Shown piece by piece: positions 41,239-49,963 of a stretch of 64,000 bases of DNA. The translations under genes were made by a program, and so were the position numbers. Each line of letters starts with the position of its first letter. Positions within the stretch are counted from its first letter, which is position 1. Source of the DNA: Anaerotignum propionicum (GTDB lineage: Bacteria > Bacillota > Clostridia > Lachnospirales > Anaerotignaceae); assembly GCF_024461735.1 (NCBI RefSeq), contig NZ_JANGAD010000001.1, forward strand, positions 434,001-498,000, given 5' to 3'. The notes under the pieces are model-generated. The model searched no databases and was not told where the DNA came from. It saw only the letters and a list, made by a program, of their open reading frames with translations.

Positions 41239-42324
41239 ATGGAACATTTATCAACTGGAAAACTGTTTGGAAAGTGGTTTATGGACCGTCTAATTTTTAT
41301 GGGCCTTTTTCTTGTTTTTGCAGCTGTTTTTATCATTGTAGCATTGGAATATAAAATTGACTTAGAACCCATTTTGTATAGTCTGTTAATCTGCACATTT
41401 TTAGGTAGTTGCTTTTTGATTCAGAATTTTATTCAATATAAAAAAAAGTATCATGGGTTATATGAAGCTCATTTAAATATGGAAACAACAATAAGTACTA
41501 TTCCGAAACCAAGCAATTATATAGAAGGACTATATGGAGCATTATTGGCAGATTTATTTGAAAGCCGGAGTGACTTATACTCAAAAATGAAGAAGCAGGA
41601 AGTGGAAAGCAAAGATTATTATACTATTTGGATTCATCAAATAAAAACACCCATTGCTGCTTTATATCTTTTGCTACAGGCAGAAGATATTCAGAAAAAT
41701 AGTATGCTGATGAAACAAGAATTGTTTAAGGTTGAGCAATATGCGGAGATGGCGCTTTACTATCTTCGATTACAGCATATGTCCTATGACATTTTGCTAA
41801 AAGAATGCAATCTATATGAAATTGTAAAACAGTCAGTAAAAAAATACTCCATCAGTTTTATCGAAAAAAAGATCTCTTTGCACTTGGAAGCCTTTGATGG
41901 CGTTGTCGTTAGTGATGAAAAATGGTTGGGGTTTGTAATTGAGCAAATTCTATCTAACTGTATCAAATATACTGCAAAAGGCAGCATTTCCATTGAATAT
42001 ATGGATTCAACCCATACTACTCAGTTCAATGATAAGTTGAAACATGCATATGAAGTTACCTCAGCAGATTCGGTATTATGTATCTCAGATACCGGAATTG
42101 GTATAAAAGAAGAGGATTTACCCCGTATTTTTGAAAAAGGGTTTACAGGATACAATGGAAGAATGGACAAAAAATCAACGGGAATTGGTTTGTATTTATG
42201 CAAGCAAGTTTTAAATAAATTAGGTTTTGACATTAGTGTATCCTCAGAGGTTGGAAAGGGCACTATGTTTCAAATTTATTTTGGTAAGCAAAAAGGCAAA
42301 GGAAAGTGGCAAGAGTTTGATTAA
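41239..42324 (+). CDS. BceS-type intramembrane-sensing histidine kinase
   Basis: A 361-residue kinase with two close membrane helices near the N terminus (LIFMGLFLVFAAVFIIVALE and LEPILYSLLICTFLGSCFLI) and almost no extracellular loop, the hallmark of BceS-like kinases that sense through their transporter. The phosphotransfer motif is YYTIWIHQIKTPIAALYLLL with the conserved histidine. The ATPase has IEQILSNCIKYTAKG and DTGIGIKEEDLPRIFEKGFT. It belongs with the regulator upstream and the ABC pair downstream (42450-45201), which probably detects peptide antibiotics. Confidence 0.92.
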   Translation: MEHLSTGKLFGKWFMDRLIFMGLFLVFAAVFIIVALEYKIDLEPILYSLLICTFLGSCFLIQNFIQYKKKYHGLYEAHLNMETTISTIPKPSNYIEGLYGALLADLFESRSDLYSKMKKQEVESKDYYTIWIHQIKTPIAALYLLLQAEDIQKNSMLMKQELFKVEQYAEMALYYLRLQHMSYDILLKECNLYEIVKQSVKKYSISFIEKKISLHLEAFDGVVVSDEKWLGFVIEQILSNCIKYTAKGSISIEYMDSTHTTQFNDKLKHAYEVTSADSVLCISDTGIGIKEEDLPRIFEKGFTGYNGRMDKKSTGIGLYLCKQVLNKLGFDISVSSEVGKGTMFQIYFGKQKGKGKWQEFD

Positions 42325-42358
42325 GGCAATCAACCTTACAATATTGAAAGATACGAAT

Positions 42359-42401
42359 AAGAAATGTAAGCCAGAATAAAGGCAGATCATTTCTTTTTTT
42401 G
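42359..42401 (+). terminator. Terminator between the Bce kinase and transporter genes
   Basis: AAGAAATG and CATTTCTT, with an inner GCC/GGC pair, form an interrupted stem followed by seven T residues. It separates the two-component genes from the transporter. Confidence 0.65.
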
Positions 42402-42449
42402 TTAAAATGTATATGTAAAGATAAGTTATAAAAATTTAAAAGAGAAGAG

Positions 42450-43232
42450 ATGATTTATTTCATGGCATTTTTAGAAGTTAAAAATCTTAAAAAAGTATAT
42501 ACCACAAGATTTGGTGGAAATCAAGTGAAAGCATTAGAGAACGTTAGTTTTTCCGTGGAAAAAGGAGAATACGTTGCAATCATGGGGGAATCTGGATCCG
42601 GTAAGACAACTTTGCTTAATTTATTGGCATCTCTGGATAAGCCTACAGAGGGTGAGATATTACTGGATAAGAAATCTTTCTCCAAAATTAAAAACAAAGA
42701 GCTATGTGCATTTCGAAGAGATAACCTTGGTTTTGTATTTCAAGATTTTAACCTATTAGATACTTTTTCTTTGCAGGATAATATATTTTTACCTTTGGTA
42801 CTACAAGGAAAATCATTTGGTGAAATGGAGGAACGTCTAAGTCCCTTGGCAAAGCAATTGGAAATTACTGCATTATTACAAAAATATCCTTATGAAGTTT
42901 CAGGGGGGCAGAAGCAAAGAGCAGCAGTTGCCAGAGCATTAATCACACAGCCGAAGCTTATACTTGCTGATGAGCCCACGGGGGCCTTGGATTCCAAATC
43001 AGCAACCAGCCTTTTAAATATGTTTTCAGATATTAATAAGCTTGGGCAGACAATTGTAATGGTTACCCATAGCATGCAAGCGGCCAAATGCGCTGGAAGA
43101 GTGATTTTTATAAAAGACGGAAATTTGTTTCATCAAGTCTATCGAGGGAATTCCTCGGATGATGAAATGTATCATAAGATTTCTGACACTTTAACAGTAC
43201 TTCAGACTGAAGGAGTTGAAGAGCATGAATAA
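42450..43232 (+). CDS. BceA-type ABC transporter ATPase
   Basis: A 260-residue ATPase of the MacB/LolD/BceA group. Walker A is GESGSGKTT, the Q loop is FVFQDFNLLDTFSLQDNIFL, the signature is EVSGGQKQRAAVARAL, and Walker B is LILADEPTGALD. Either ATG 42450 or ATG 42462 could start it; the latter (MAFLEVKNLKKVYTT) fits homologues but has a more distant ribosome binding site. It partners the FtsX-domain permease that overlaps it. Such pairs detoxify or sense bacitracin and lantibiotics together with BceRS. Confidence 0.93.
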   Translation: MIYFMAFLEVKNLKKVYTTRFGGNQVKALENVSFSVEKGEYVAIMGESGSGKTTLLNLLASLDKPTEGEILLDKKSFSKIKNKELCAFRRDNLGFVFQDFNLLDTFSLQDNIFLPLVLQGKSFGEMEERLSPLAKQLEITALLQKYPYEVSGGQKQRAAVARALITQPKLILADEPTGALDSKSATSLLNMFSDINKLGQTIVMVTHSMQAAKCAGRVIFIKDGNLFHQVYRGNSSDDEMYHKISDTLTVLQTEGVEEHE

Positions 43233-45201
43233 AGGGATTATCTTGCCGAAGATGGCATTTACAGGAATAAGAAAAAATGGTATTGTCTACTTTCCTTATA
43301 TATTAACATCAGCTTTTTCCGTTTGTATTTTCTTTATCTTTAACTGCATAATTAATAATGAGTTTCTTAAAAATGTACCCCACGCAGAATATGTTTGGCT
43401 GCTTTTACAAATAGGCAATGTGTTATTGGGTTTCATTTTAATTCCATTTTTATTCTATACAAACAGTTTTTTAATTAAGAGACGTAAAAAGGAAATTGGG
43501 CTTTATAGCATTTTAGGGTTGGAAAAAAAGCATATTGCCATTATGATGTTTTTAGAAACTTTTTTTATCTATATGATTTCTATGATAATTGGGTTAATAA
43601 CGGCAGTGGTGTTCGCAAAGCTATCGTTTTTAATATTGCTTAATGCCAGTGGGCTGCCCATAGATATTACATTTACTATGCCAGTTGAAAGTTTTCTATT
43701 AACCTTTGCTTTTTTTGGAGTGGTGTCATTTCTTAATTTGGGAACGAATTTATTTCAAGTGACACGGGCGAATCCTAGTGATTTGCTTAGGGATCCCCAA
43801 AAAGGTGAGAAAGAACCCAAGCATATCTGGATTCTTGCTTTACTTGGAATAGTATTCTTAGGCAGCGGATATTATATTGCGGTTGTTTCTGAGATCAACA
43901 GCATGATTTTTGTTAACTTTTTCTTAGCAGTTTTGTTGGTTGTCATTGGCACCTATTTTTTGTTTACATCAGGAAGTATTGTGCTGTTAAGAACCCTTAG
44001 AAAGAATAAAAAATTCTACTATAAAAAAAGTAATTATATTACGGTTTCGGGCATGATTTATCGAATGAAAAAAAGTGCCGCAAGTCTAGTAAATATTTGT
44101 ATTTTCAGTACCATGGTGATTATTACTTTGCTGTGTACAGTTTCATTGACCCTAGGTGAAAAATCTGCTATTCGATTTAATTACCCTCTTGATGCCAATT
44201 ATATTTTTGAATATGATAAAATGGCTGATGAAAACCATTTTAATTCAGAATTATCAAGGCTTGCAGAGGAGAATCAGGTTAAAATAGCAGATAAAATTGA
44301 GTTTCCCTATTTTGTTGTTACACTAGATGAAAGAGAAAATATATTTTCGATTTTAAGAGAAGACACAGGAGATAATGAAAGCTCCATTAGATTATTGTCG
44401 CTATCAGATTTTAATAGTATTGAATCTCAAAATATGACATTAGAGGATAATGAAATACTAGTCTATTCAAATACAGATGATTTTAAATATGATTCAGCCA
44501 TTGTGAATGGTAAGGAATATCGTGTGAAAAAAGAATTGAATTCCCTCCGCTTTGATACAAAAGAGAGAAACAATTATTCTTCTGGTAAAGTGTATTTTGT
44601 ATTAAAGGATTATAAGAGCATGGAGGAAATGGCAAAAACCTTTCATGGAGATACCGCAAATCCATATTATTCTGTATGGTTTAACATGGATGGGGAAATA
44701 AGTAACAAAGAAGCACTTTTGGATGATTTAGATAAAGCTTGTGCGCAGATGCCAGGATTTTATACCAGTAAGAATATCATTGATTGGGGCTATGATGTAA
44801 AGTCTATGGATGGAGGCTTATTATTTATTGGTGTGTTTTTTGGGCTGATTTTTACCATTTGTTTATTATTGATTATGTATTATAAACAAATTTCAGAAGG
44901 AATAGAAGATAAGCAGAATTTTATCATTATGCAGCAAGTAGGTTTGAGTGATGATGATGTAAAGTCTACAATTCACAGACAGATTATGCTGGTTTTTGGC
45001 TTACCTTTGGTTGTTGCAATACTTCATACGATGATGGGGTTGAAAATCACCATTCGGTTGCTTTATGCATTAAACCTTTATAATACGAATTTGATTTTGT
45101 TATGTGCCCTTGGTATCATTGCTGTTTTTACAGTGTTTTATATCCTAAGTTACTTTGTAACAGCAAGTACGTATTATAAAATTGTGAAAGGGAAAAGTTG
45201 A
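43225..45201 (+). CDS. BceB-type ABC transporter permease
   Basis: A 658-residue permease starting at the ATG at 43225, nine bases after AAGGAG, and overlapping the ATPase gene by eight bases. About ten membrane helices are predicted, with the typical FtsX segments YTNSFLIKRRKKEIGLYSIL and, near the C terminus, FIIMQQVGLSDDDVKSTIHR. A large extracellular domain of about 200 residues lies between helices 7 and 8 (around residues 310-520). That domain is where peptides are bound in BceB homologues. It acts with the ATPase and the BceRS pair upstream. Confidence 0.92.
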   Translation: MNKGIILPKMAFTGIRKNGIVYFPYILTSAFSVCIFFIFNCIINNEFLKNVPHAEYVWLLLQIGNVLLGFILIPFLFYTNSFLIKRRKKEIGLYSILGLEKKHIAIMMFLETFFIYMISMIIGLITAVVFAKLSFLILLNASGLPIDITFTMPVESFLLTFAFFGVVSFLNLGTNLFQVTRANPSDLLRDPQKGEKEPKHIWILALLGIVFLGSGYYIAVVSEINSMIFVNFFLAVLLVVIGTYFLFTSGSIVLLRTLRKNKKFYYKKSNYITVSGMIYRMKKSAASLVNICIFSTMVIITLLCTVSLTLGEKSAIRFNYPLDANYIFEYDKMADENHFNSELSRLAEENQVKIADKIEFPYFVVTLDERENIFSILREDTGDNESSIRLLSLSDFNSIESQNMTLEDNEILVYSNTDDFKYDSAIVNGKEYRVKKELNSLRFDTKERNNYSSGKVYFVLKDYKSMEEMAKTFHGDTANPYYSVWFNMDGEISNKEALLDDLDKACAQMPGFYTSKNIIDWGYDVKSMDGGLLFIGVFFGLIFTICLLLIMYYKQISEGIEDKQNFIIMQQVGLSDDDVKSTIHRQIMLVFGLPLVVAILHTMMGLKITIRLLYALNLYNTNLILLCALGIIAVFTVFYILSYFVTASTYYKIVKGKS

Positions 45202-45230
45202 TTTTCTCGAAAAAGATTTCAGCAGAATAA

Positions 45231-45280
45231 GCAGTCCGCACCTTTATTTCTTGGAACAAGTGATTATAGGTTCGGACTGC
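45231..45280 (+). terminator. Large inverted repeat after the BceB-like gene
   Basis: GCAGTCCGCACCT and AGGTTCGGACTGC pair over a 24-base loop. There is no T tail, so it may mark an attenuator or simply a stable 3' end. Confidence 0.45.
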
Positions 45281-45313
45281 ATTCATCTACCGGCTGAAAA
45301 GTAACTACATAAA

Positions 45314-45342
45314 TTGACGAAACATAACTATGGTTTTAAAAT
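45314..45342 (+). promoter_or_regulatory. Predicted promoter of the vanRS-like operon
   Basis: TTGACG at 45314-45319 and TAAAAT at 45337-45342 with a 17-bp spacer. Transcription would start near 45349, which rules out any start codon upstream of that for the regulator. Confidence 0.55.
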
Positions 45343-45387
45343 ATGATGCAGGCAGCGTCTAGTTATGAAGGGGGTATAAAAACTTAT

Positions 45388-46089
45388 ATGAAAGAAACAA
45401 TTTTAATTGTAGATGATGAAAAGGAAATAGCTGACTTGCTTGAGGTTTATCTTAAAAATGATGGTTATACCGTATATAAATATTATAATGGGCTAGAAGC
45501 TCTGAAGTGTATTGAGGCTACAAAACTTGACTTAGCTGTTTTGGATGTTATGCTTCCTGATATAGATGGATTTCGTATATGCCAGAAAATAAGACAAAAA
45601 TATTTTTATCCAATTATTATGCTGACAGCAAAGGTTGAAGATACTGATAAAATTATGGGGCTTACCATAGGGGCGGATGATTATATCACAAAGCCATTTA
45701 ATCCGTTGGAGGTTGTAGCAAGGGTAAAAACACAGTTACGCCGTTACGTCAAATATAATGGTAACACCAAAGGGAATTCGGATATAGTAAATGATGAGTT
45801 TGATTTTAACGGATTGATGATTAATAAAAGTACCCATAGGTGTAGGTTGTTTAATAAAGAAGTTTCTTTAACTCCAATTGAGTTTTCTATTCTTTGGTAT
45901 CTATGTGAAAATCGAGGCAAGGTGATCTCTTCTGAGGAACTTTTTGAAGCAGTCTGGGGAGAAAAATATCTGGATAATAACAATACGGTCATGGCGCATA
46001 TTGGAAGACTAAGAGAAAAATTAAAAGAACCTGCTAAAAATCCAAAATTCATTAAAACTGTATGGGGGGTTGGCTACACCATTGAATAA
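45388..46089 (+). CDS. VanR-type response regulator
   Basis: A 233-residue OmpR-family regulator from the ATG at 45388. Receiver motifs are LIVDDEKEIADLL, LAVLDVMLPDIDGFRICQKI with the phosphorylated aspartate, and DYITKPFNPLEVVARVKTQL. The winged helix contains VSLTPIEFSILWYLCENRGK, VISSEELFEAVWGEKYLDNN and MAHIGRLREKL. The sequence style is that of VanR in VanG-like clusters. It overlaps the kinase by eight bases, and a VanY-like carboxypeptidase follows. No ligase, dehydrogenase or racemase is present, so full glycopeptide resistance is not encoded here. Confidence 0.9.
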   Translation: MKETILIVDDEKEIADLLEVYLKNDGYTVYKYYNGLEALKCIEATKLDLAVLDVMLPDIDGFRICQKIRQKYFYPIIMLTAKVEDTDKIMGLTIGADDYITKPFNPLEVVARVKTQLRRYVKYNGNTKGNSDIVNDEFDFNGLMINKSTHRCRLFNKEVSLTPIEFSILWYLCENRGKVISSEELFEAVWGEKYLDNNNTVMAHIGRLREKLKEPAKNPKFIKTVWGVGYTIE

Positions 46090-47185
46090 TACGCCAAGTT
46101 CACAATCAAATTATAAAAGCCAACTTAGTAGAAAAATTGCATTCCAATGTTTTGTATCATTTGCCGCAATTGTGATCGGTTTTCTTTTTGTTGCATTTAT
46201 CGCTTATGATCTGCTTAAAGGCTTTCTATGGGTTCAAGATGACCCTCTTTATATTTTTTTAAAATTCATAGAAAGCTACCGCTATATTTTTTTGGGAATA
46301 CCCATTATTGCAAGCTGGGTTTTTATCACCTATCACTTTGTGAAAAAACCACTTTACTATCTGGATCATATGATTGCAGCATCCGAAAAACTAGCTTCAC
46401 CCACCGACCAGCAAATAATTCTACCCAATGACTTAAAAAGTGTTCAAGATGAGCTGAATCAGGTGAGAGAAATGGCACTGCGTAATGCACAGCTTGCAAA
46501 AGAAGCAGAGCAAAGAAAAAATGACTTGATTGTTTATTTAGCCCATGATTTGAAAACACCCCTTACCTCAGTCATTGGTTACCTTACACTGCTTCTTGAT
46601 GAAAATCAAATTTCTGATAAGCTTAGAGAAAAATATCTGTCAATTTCTTTGAATAAAGCAGAGCGCTTGGAGGAATTAATCAATGAATTTTTTGAAATCA
46701 CAAGATTTAACCTTTCCAATATTGAACTACAATATAGCAATGTGAATTTGACTCGATTGCTAGAGCAACTTGTATTTGAATTTAAGCCAATGCTTTCGGA
46801 TAAGAATTTGGAATGCAAATTAAACGTCTCTACAACTGTTCATACAAAATGTGATGCAAACAAACTACAACGAGTATTTGATAATTTGCTTAGAAATGCT
46901 GTGTTTTATAGTTTTGCCAATACTACAATTGAAATTACTGTAACTCAGAACAGCACCGAAACAATGATTGCGTTTTTGAATCATGGAAATACCATTGAAA
47001 AAGAAAAGCTTGATAGGGTTTTTGAACAGTTTTATCGGCTTGATACAGCCAGAGGCACCAATAATGGAGGTGCAGGTTTGGGACTGGCTATTGCAAAAGA
47101 AATTATTTCCCTACATCGAGGATCAATTACTGCATATAGTAAAGATGAATTAGTGGAATTTGTAGTTACACTGCCTCTTTCGTAG
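46082..47185 (+). CDS. VanS-type sensor histidine kinase
   Basis: A kinase of about 367 residues, starting with a TTG at 46082 or at 46070; both overlap the regulator's end. Two membrane helices (around IAFQCFVSFAAIVIGFLFVA and YIFLGIPIIASWVFITYHFV) surround a short external loop. The phosphotransfer motif is LIVYLAHDLKTPLTSVIGYL with the conserved histidine, then the ATPase with LQRVFDNLLRNAVFY and NNGGAGLGLAIAKEII. The short external loop and motif style match VanS of glycopeptide-sensing systems. It is followed by an attenuator-like hairpin and then VanY. Confidence 0.9.
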   Translation: MNNTPSSQSNYKSQLSRKIAFQCFVSFAAIVIGFLFVAFIAYDLLKGFLWVQDDPLYIFLKFIESYRYIFLGIPIIASWVFITYHFVKKPLYYLDHMIAASEKLASPTDQQIILPNDLKSVQDELNQVREMALRNAQLAKEAEQRKNDLIVYLAHDLKTPLTSVIGYLTLLLDENQISDKLREKYLSISLNKAERLEELINEFFEITRFNLSNIELQYSNVNLTRLLEQLVFEFKPMLSDKNLECKLNVSTTVHTKCDANKLQRVFDNLLRNAVFYSFANTTIEITVTQNSTETMIAFLNHGNTIEKEKLDRVFEQFYRLDTARGTNNGGAGLGLAIAKEIISLHRGSITAYSKDELVEFVVTLPLS

Positions 47186-47245
47186 GTAATTTGTAAGGAT
47201 TTACGTATATAAAAATCAGAAATTCTTTTGATAGAACAAAAAATC

Positions 47246-47296
47246 AGCACCCTTGTTTAAGATACAATTTTTGTGTTAAACAGGAGTGCTTTATTT
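47246..47296 (+). terminator. Terminator or attenuator between the VanS- and VanY-like genes
   Basis: AGCACCCTTGTTTAA pairs with TTAAACAGGAGTGCT, with two mismatches, across a 15-base loop, then TTATTTTG. It lies 25 bp before the VanY start region, so it may attenuate VanY expression. Confidence 0.6.
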
Positions 47297-47321
47297 TGTA
47301 ATAAATCAAGGAGGGATTTCT

Positions 47322-48053
47322 GTGAAAAGAAAATCAAGACGAAATCAAAAGAGAAAGAATAGGCTAAGGCTCATTTTTATGCTCTTATTTTTTATTTATA
47401 TTGGCCTAATCGGCCACACGGAATTCAACAGACGAAATGTAGTAAATACCTACCATAGGCTATTTCAAGTTGAAGCGGTAAACAGAACTGAGGAAGCTTG
47501 GAGCTTGGTTTTGGTTAACAAATGGAATCCTATTCTCAAGCAACCGAAGATGGAACTTACTGAAGTTGGAAAGGGACAGTTTGTAGATGAACGCATATAT
47601 CCATATTTGCAAGCAATGTTTGATGATGCAAGAAAAAAAGGAATATATCCCATTGTTGCATCGGGATATCGAACCCAAGAGGCGCAACAAAGTATCTATA
47701 ATGAAAAAATTTCAGTCTTTAAGGCACAGGGGCTATCCTCCAAAGAAGCCAAAAAAGAAGCAGAGCTTTGGGTGGCCATACCCGGTACCAGTGAGCATGA
47801 ATTGGGAATTGCAGTGGATATTAATGCAGATGGTATTTATTCAAAGGGCAGTGATGTTTATGATTGGCTTGCCAAGAATGCCCATCGTTACGGATTTATT
47901 CAGCGTTATCCTGCAAAGAAAACTGATATAACAGGAGTATCCCAAGAACCATGGCACTATCGCTATGTGGGTGAAAAGGTGGCAACTGAAATATATAATC
48001 AAAACATCTGTCTTGAAGAATACATTAGTTATATGAATAAAGATAATGGTTAA
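47322..48053 (+). CDS. VanY-type D-alanyl-D-alanine carboxypeptidase
   Basis: A 243-residue membrane-anchored carboxypeptidase with GTG start at 47322, seven bases after AAGGAGGG. A basic N terminus and a single helix (LRLIFMLLFFIYIGLIGHTE) anchor it outside the cell. The zinc peptidase motifs are YPIVASGYRTQEAQQSIY, SEHELGIAVDINADG and EPWHYRYVG, supplying the metal-binding His and Asp residues. It removes the last D-alanine of peptidoglycan precursors and cuts vancomycin binding. Genetic linkage to VanRS-like genes suggests induction by cell-wall stress. It could equally be a housekeeping-type carboxypeptidase with local regulation. Confidence 0.9.
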   Translation: MKRKSRRNQKRKNRLRLIFMLLFFIYIGLIGHTEFNRRNVVNTYHRLFQVEAVNRTEEAWSLVLVNKWNPILKQPKMELTEVGKGQFVDERIYPYLQAMFDDARKKGIYPIVASGYRTQEAQQSIYNEKISVFKAQGLSSKEAKKEAELWVAIPGTSEHELGIAVDINADGIYSKGSDVYDWLAKNAHRYGFIQRYPAKKTDITGVSQEPWHYRYVGEKVATEIYNQNICLEEYISYMNKDNG

Positions 48054-48406
48054 ATAACAAAAATTAATTATGAATAGAAAAAAGACGATGCCTTTATTTA
48101 AAGATTCTCATTACTATTTTTGGGGAAATATTTTGAGAATTCCGGGGATTGCAACTAGAAGGGAAACATTCCAATTCAGTCTGCATAAATTGTCAATAAT
48201 GGCAGAGATATAAGATGCCGCTGTCTTGACAGGAAATAGGGCAATTGATATACTTATATTAGATAATAACAATAGATATTATGAAAGGGGCATTGTCTTA
48301 TCAGAGGAGCATTGGAGTCGGCATTGTGCGTAGCGAGGGCTGTCGCATAATTCAAATATGGATAGTCCTTGCCAAATCCTATGAAACGATTTAGGAGGGT
48401 GCATAA
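48054..48406. other. About 350 bp without a confident gene
   Basis: No supported gene. A short motif resembling GGGGCATTGTC and TCGGCATTGTGCG repeats near 48285-48330. The final bases hold AGGAGGG, the ribosome binding site of the next gene. Confidence 0.45.
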
Positions 48407-48682
48407 ATGGGCTATAAAAATGCAAGTTGCGTATTACCGGAAAATTTAATTGCGGCAATTCAGCAACATATAGATGGTGAATACCTTTATATTCCAAGGA
48501 AAGACGAGAATAAAAAGGCGTGGGGAGAGCTAAAACATAGCAAACAACAATATATTCAGCGAAACGCTGATATTTTTAAAGAATATAAATGTGGCATGAC
48601 GGTTAAAACGATAGCCAATAAATATTTTTTATCCCCAAAAACCGTCTATAAAATATTGTCTATTATGAAAAATAATATTTAG
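48407..48682 (+). CDS. CD3324-family small HTH protein
   Basis: A 91-residue protein with a strong ribosome binding site (AGGAGGG). It reads MGYKNASCVLPENLIAAIQQ, then HIDGEYLYIPRKDENKKAWG, which is the signature of a clostridial family annotated CD3324-like, related to Mor-type activators. The C-terminal half FKEYKCGMTVKTIANKYFLS, then PKTVYKILSIMK, is a helix-turn-helix. It probably acts as a DNA-binding regulator of unknown targets. A strong terminator follows at 48691, so it is a single transcription unit. Confidence 0.85.
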   Translation: MGYKNASCVLPENLIAAIQQHIDGEYLYIPRKDENKKAWGELKHSKQQYIQRNADIFKEYKCGMTVKTIANKYFLSPKTVYKILSIMKNNI

Positions 48683-48690
48683 TTTGCAAA

Positions 48691-48727
48691 AGTGACATGG
48701 TATAAATGGACCATGTCGCTTTTTTAT
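48691..48727 (+). terminator. Terminator of the CD3324-family gene
   Basis: AGTGACATGGT pairs with ACCATGTCGCT and is followed by TTTTTT. Confidence 0.88.
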
Positions 48728-48820
48728 TTCTGAACTGTTTTGTAGGGAGCTTTTATAAAAATAGGGATATATAATGAAAGTATATTATATTATAAGAAAT
48801 GTAGAGAAGGAGAGATAACG

Positions 48821-49540
48821 ATGGGATATCCAAAGAGCCAAAATTATAACACCCCACAATTACTGGCTAAAATCATGGGACCTAACCCATTTAAGCTCCA
48901 AGAAGAAATGCTGGAAGACCATAAAATTCCTGCTGGCAGTGTAGTTTGTGACTTGGGCAGCGGGCAAGGACTTACAAGCGTTATGTTAGCAAAGGATTAT
49001 GGGTTCAAGGTTTACGCTGCTGATTTGTGGAGTGAACCTCATGAAAACTGTAAATTTTTTTATGAAATGGGGGTAACCCCTGAACAAATCACCCCTGTTA
49101 AGGCTGATGCAACTGCCTTGCCTTTTGAGAAGGAATTTTTCGATGCAGTGGTAAGTACAGATTCCTACAATTTCTGGGGGCGTGACCAGGAATATTTAGA
49201 TGCAAAGCTGCTACCATTTGTTAAAAGCGGTGGTTATCTTTACGTATGTGTTCCCGGCATGAAAAAGGATTGTCATGATAATCTACCAAAGGAATTGCTC
49301 CTTTCATGGACACCGGAGCAGCTTGCGTACCTGCACGATATTACTTATTGGAGGGAAATATTGAGCCATAGTCAGGATGCAGATGTTGTTTCAATTTATG
49401 AAATGAAGGGTGATAACGATGAGCTTTGGGGAGATTGGCTGAATCAAGAAAATGCGATTGCAGTGAATGACCGTAAGACGATGGAAGCTGGCGGTGGTAA
49501 ATATCTGAATTTTATTGCTTTTGTGTTGCAGAAAAAATGA
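48821..49540 (+). CDS. Class I SAM-dependent methyltransferase
   Basis: A 239-residue methyltransferase. Motif I is VVCDLGSGQGLTSVMLA, motif II is the acidic YAADLWSEP, then ALPFEKEFFDAVVSTDSYNF and KSGGYLYVCVPG. The N-terminal SQNYNTPQLLAKIMGPNPFK forms the cap. ATG 48821 follows AAGGAGA. The family includes enzymes acting on small molecules and metals; the substrate is unknown. It stands alone between a terminator and the glycine riboswitch promoter. Confidence 0.86.
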   Translation: MGYPKSQNYNTPQLLAKIMGPNPFKLQEEMLEDHKIPAGSVVCDLGSGQGLTSVMLAKDYGFKVYAADLWSEPHENCKFFYEMGVTPEQITPVKADATALPFEKEFFDAVVSTDSYNFWGRDQEYLDAKLLPFVKSGGYLYVCVPGMKKDCHDNLPKELLLSWTPEQLAYLHDITYWREILSHSQDADVVSIYEMKGDNDELWGDWLNQENAIAVNDRKTMEAGGGKYLNFIAFVLQKK

Positions 49541-49628
49541 TGTAATTGCTACTTTTTCATTTAAAGTTCAGGTAATTCAAATAATTTAAATGTATTAATA
49601 AAAAGTCATATACTTTTTAGAAAAAGTA

Positions 49629-49657
49629 TTGCATTATATTGAAATAAATGGTATTAT
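49629..49657 (+). promoter_or_regulatory. Promoter of the glycine riboswitch and gcv operon
   Basis: TTGCAT at 49629-49634 and TATTAT at 49652-49657 with a 17-bp spacer, about 30 bp before the riboswitch. Confidence 0.65.
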
Positions 49658-49690
49658 ATAGAAAATTTAATAAAAAATGGATGATGAATT

Positions 49691-49857
49691 CAAGAGAGAC
49701 TGTTATGCAGCACCGAAGGGGAAAAACTCTCAGGTAAAAGGATTGAATTTTGACGATACTCTGGAGAACAACAATTGAGTTGTACCGAAGAAGTAATTAC
49801 CGAAGATTGTGAAAGCGTTTTCGGTACTAATCTTTCAGGTTAAAAAGGACAGAGACT
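49691..49857 (+). promoter_or_regulatory. Tandem glycine riboswitch
   Basis: Two gcvT-type aptamers in series. The first (about 49691-49770) has AGAGAGACTG, CACCGAAGGGG, AACTCTCAGGTAAAAGGAT and CTGGAG. The second (about 49783-49857) has ACCGAAGAAG, then TCTTTCAGGTTAAAAAGGAC and AGAGAC. The closing strand of aptamer 2 overlaps the 5' arm of the terminator that follows. Glycine binding should therefore hold that strand and turn on the glycine cleavage operon. Confidence 0.93.
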
Positions 49858-49903
49858 AATGTAAGTATTCAAAAGGAATATTTGCAATAGTCTCTTTTTT
49901 TTT
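49851..49903 (+). terminator. Expression platform terminator of the glycine riboswitch
   Basis: AGAGACTA, then GTAAGTATTC, pairs with GGAATATTTGC and TAGTCTCT, followed by ten T residues. It shares bases with the end of the second aptamer, giving mutually exclusive folds. Confidence 0.88.
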
Positions 49904-49963
49904 TACAAAAAGAAAAAAAGAAAAATGTAGAAGTAAAAAATAATTTGTAAAGGAGAATCGCAA

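Noticed and set aside
45388..48053. Full vancomycin resistance cluster
   Set aside because: Only regulator, kinase and carboxypeptidase are present; no ligase, VanX or VanT gene is seen.
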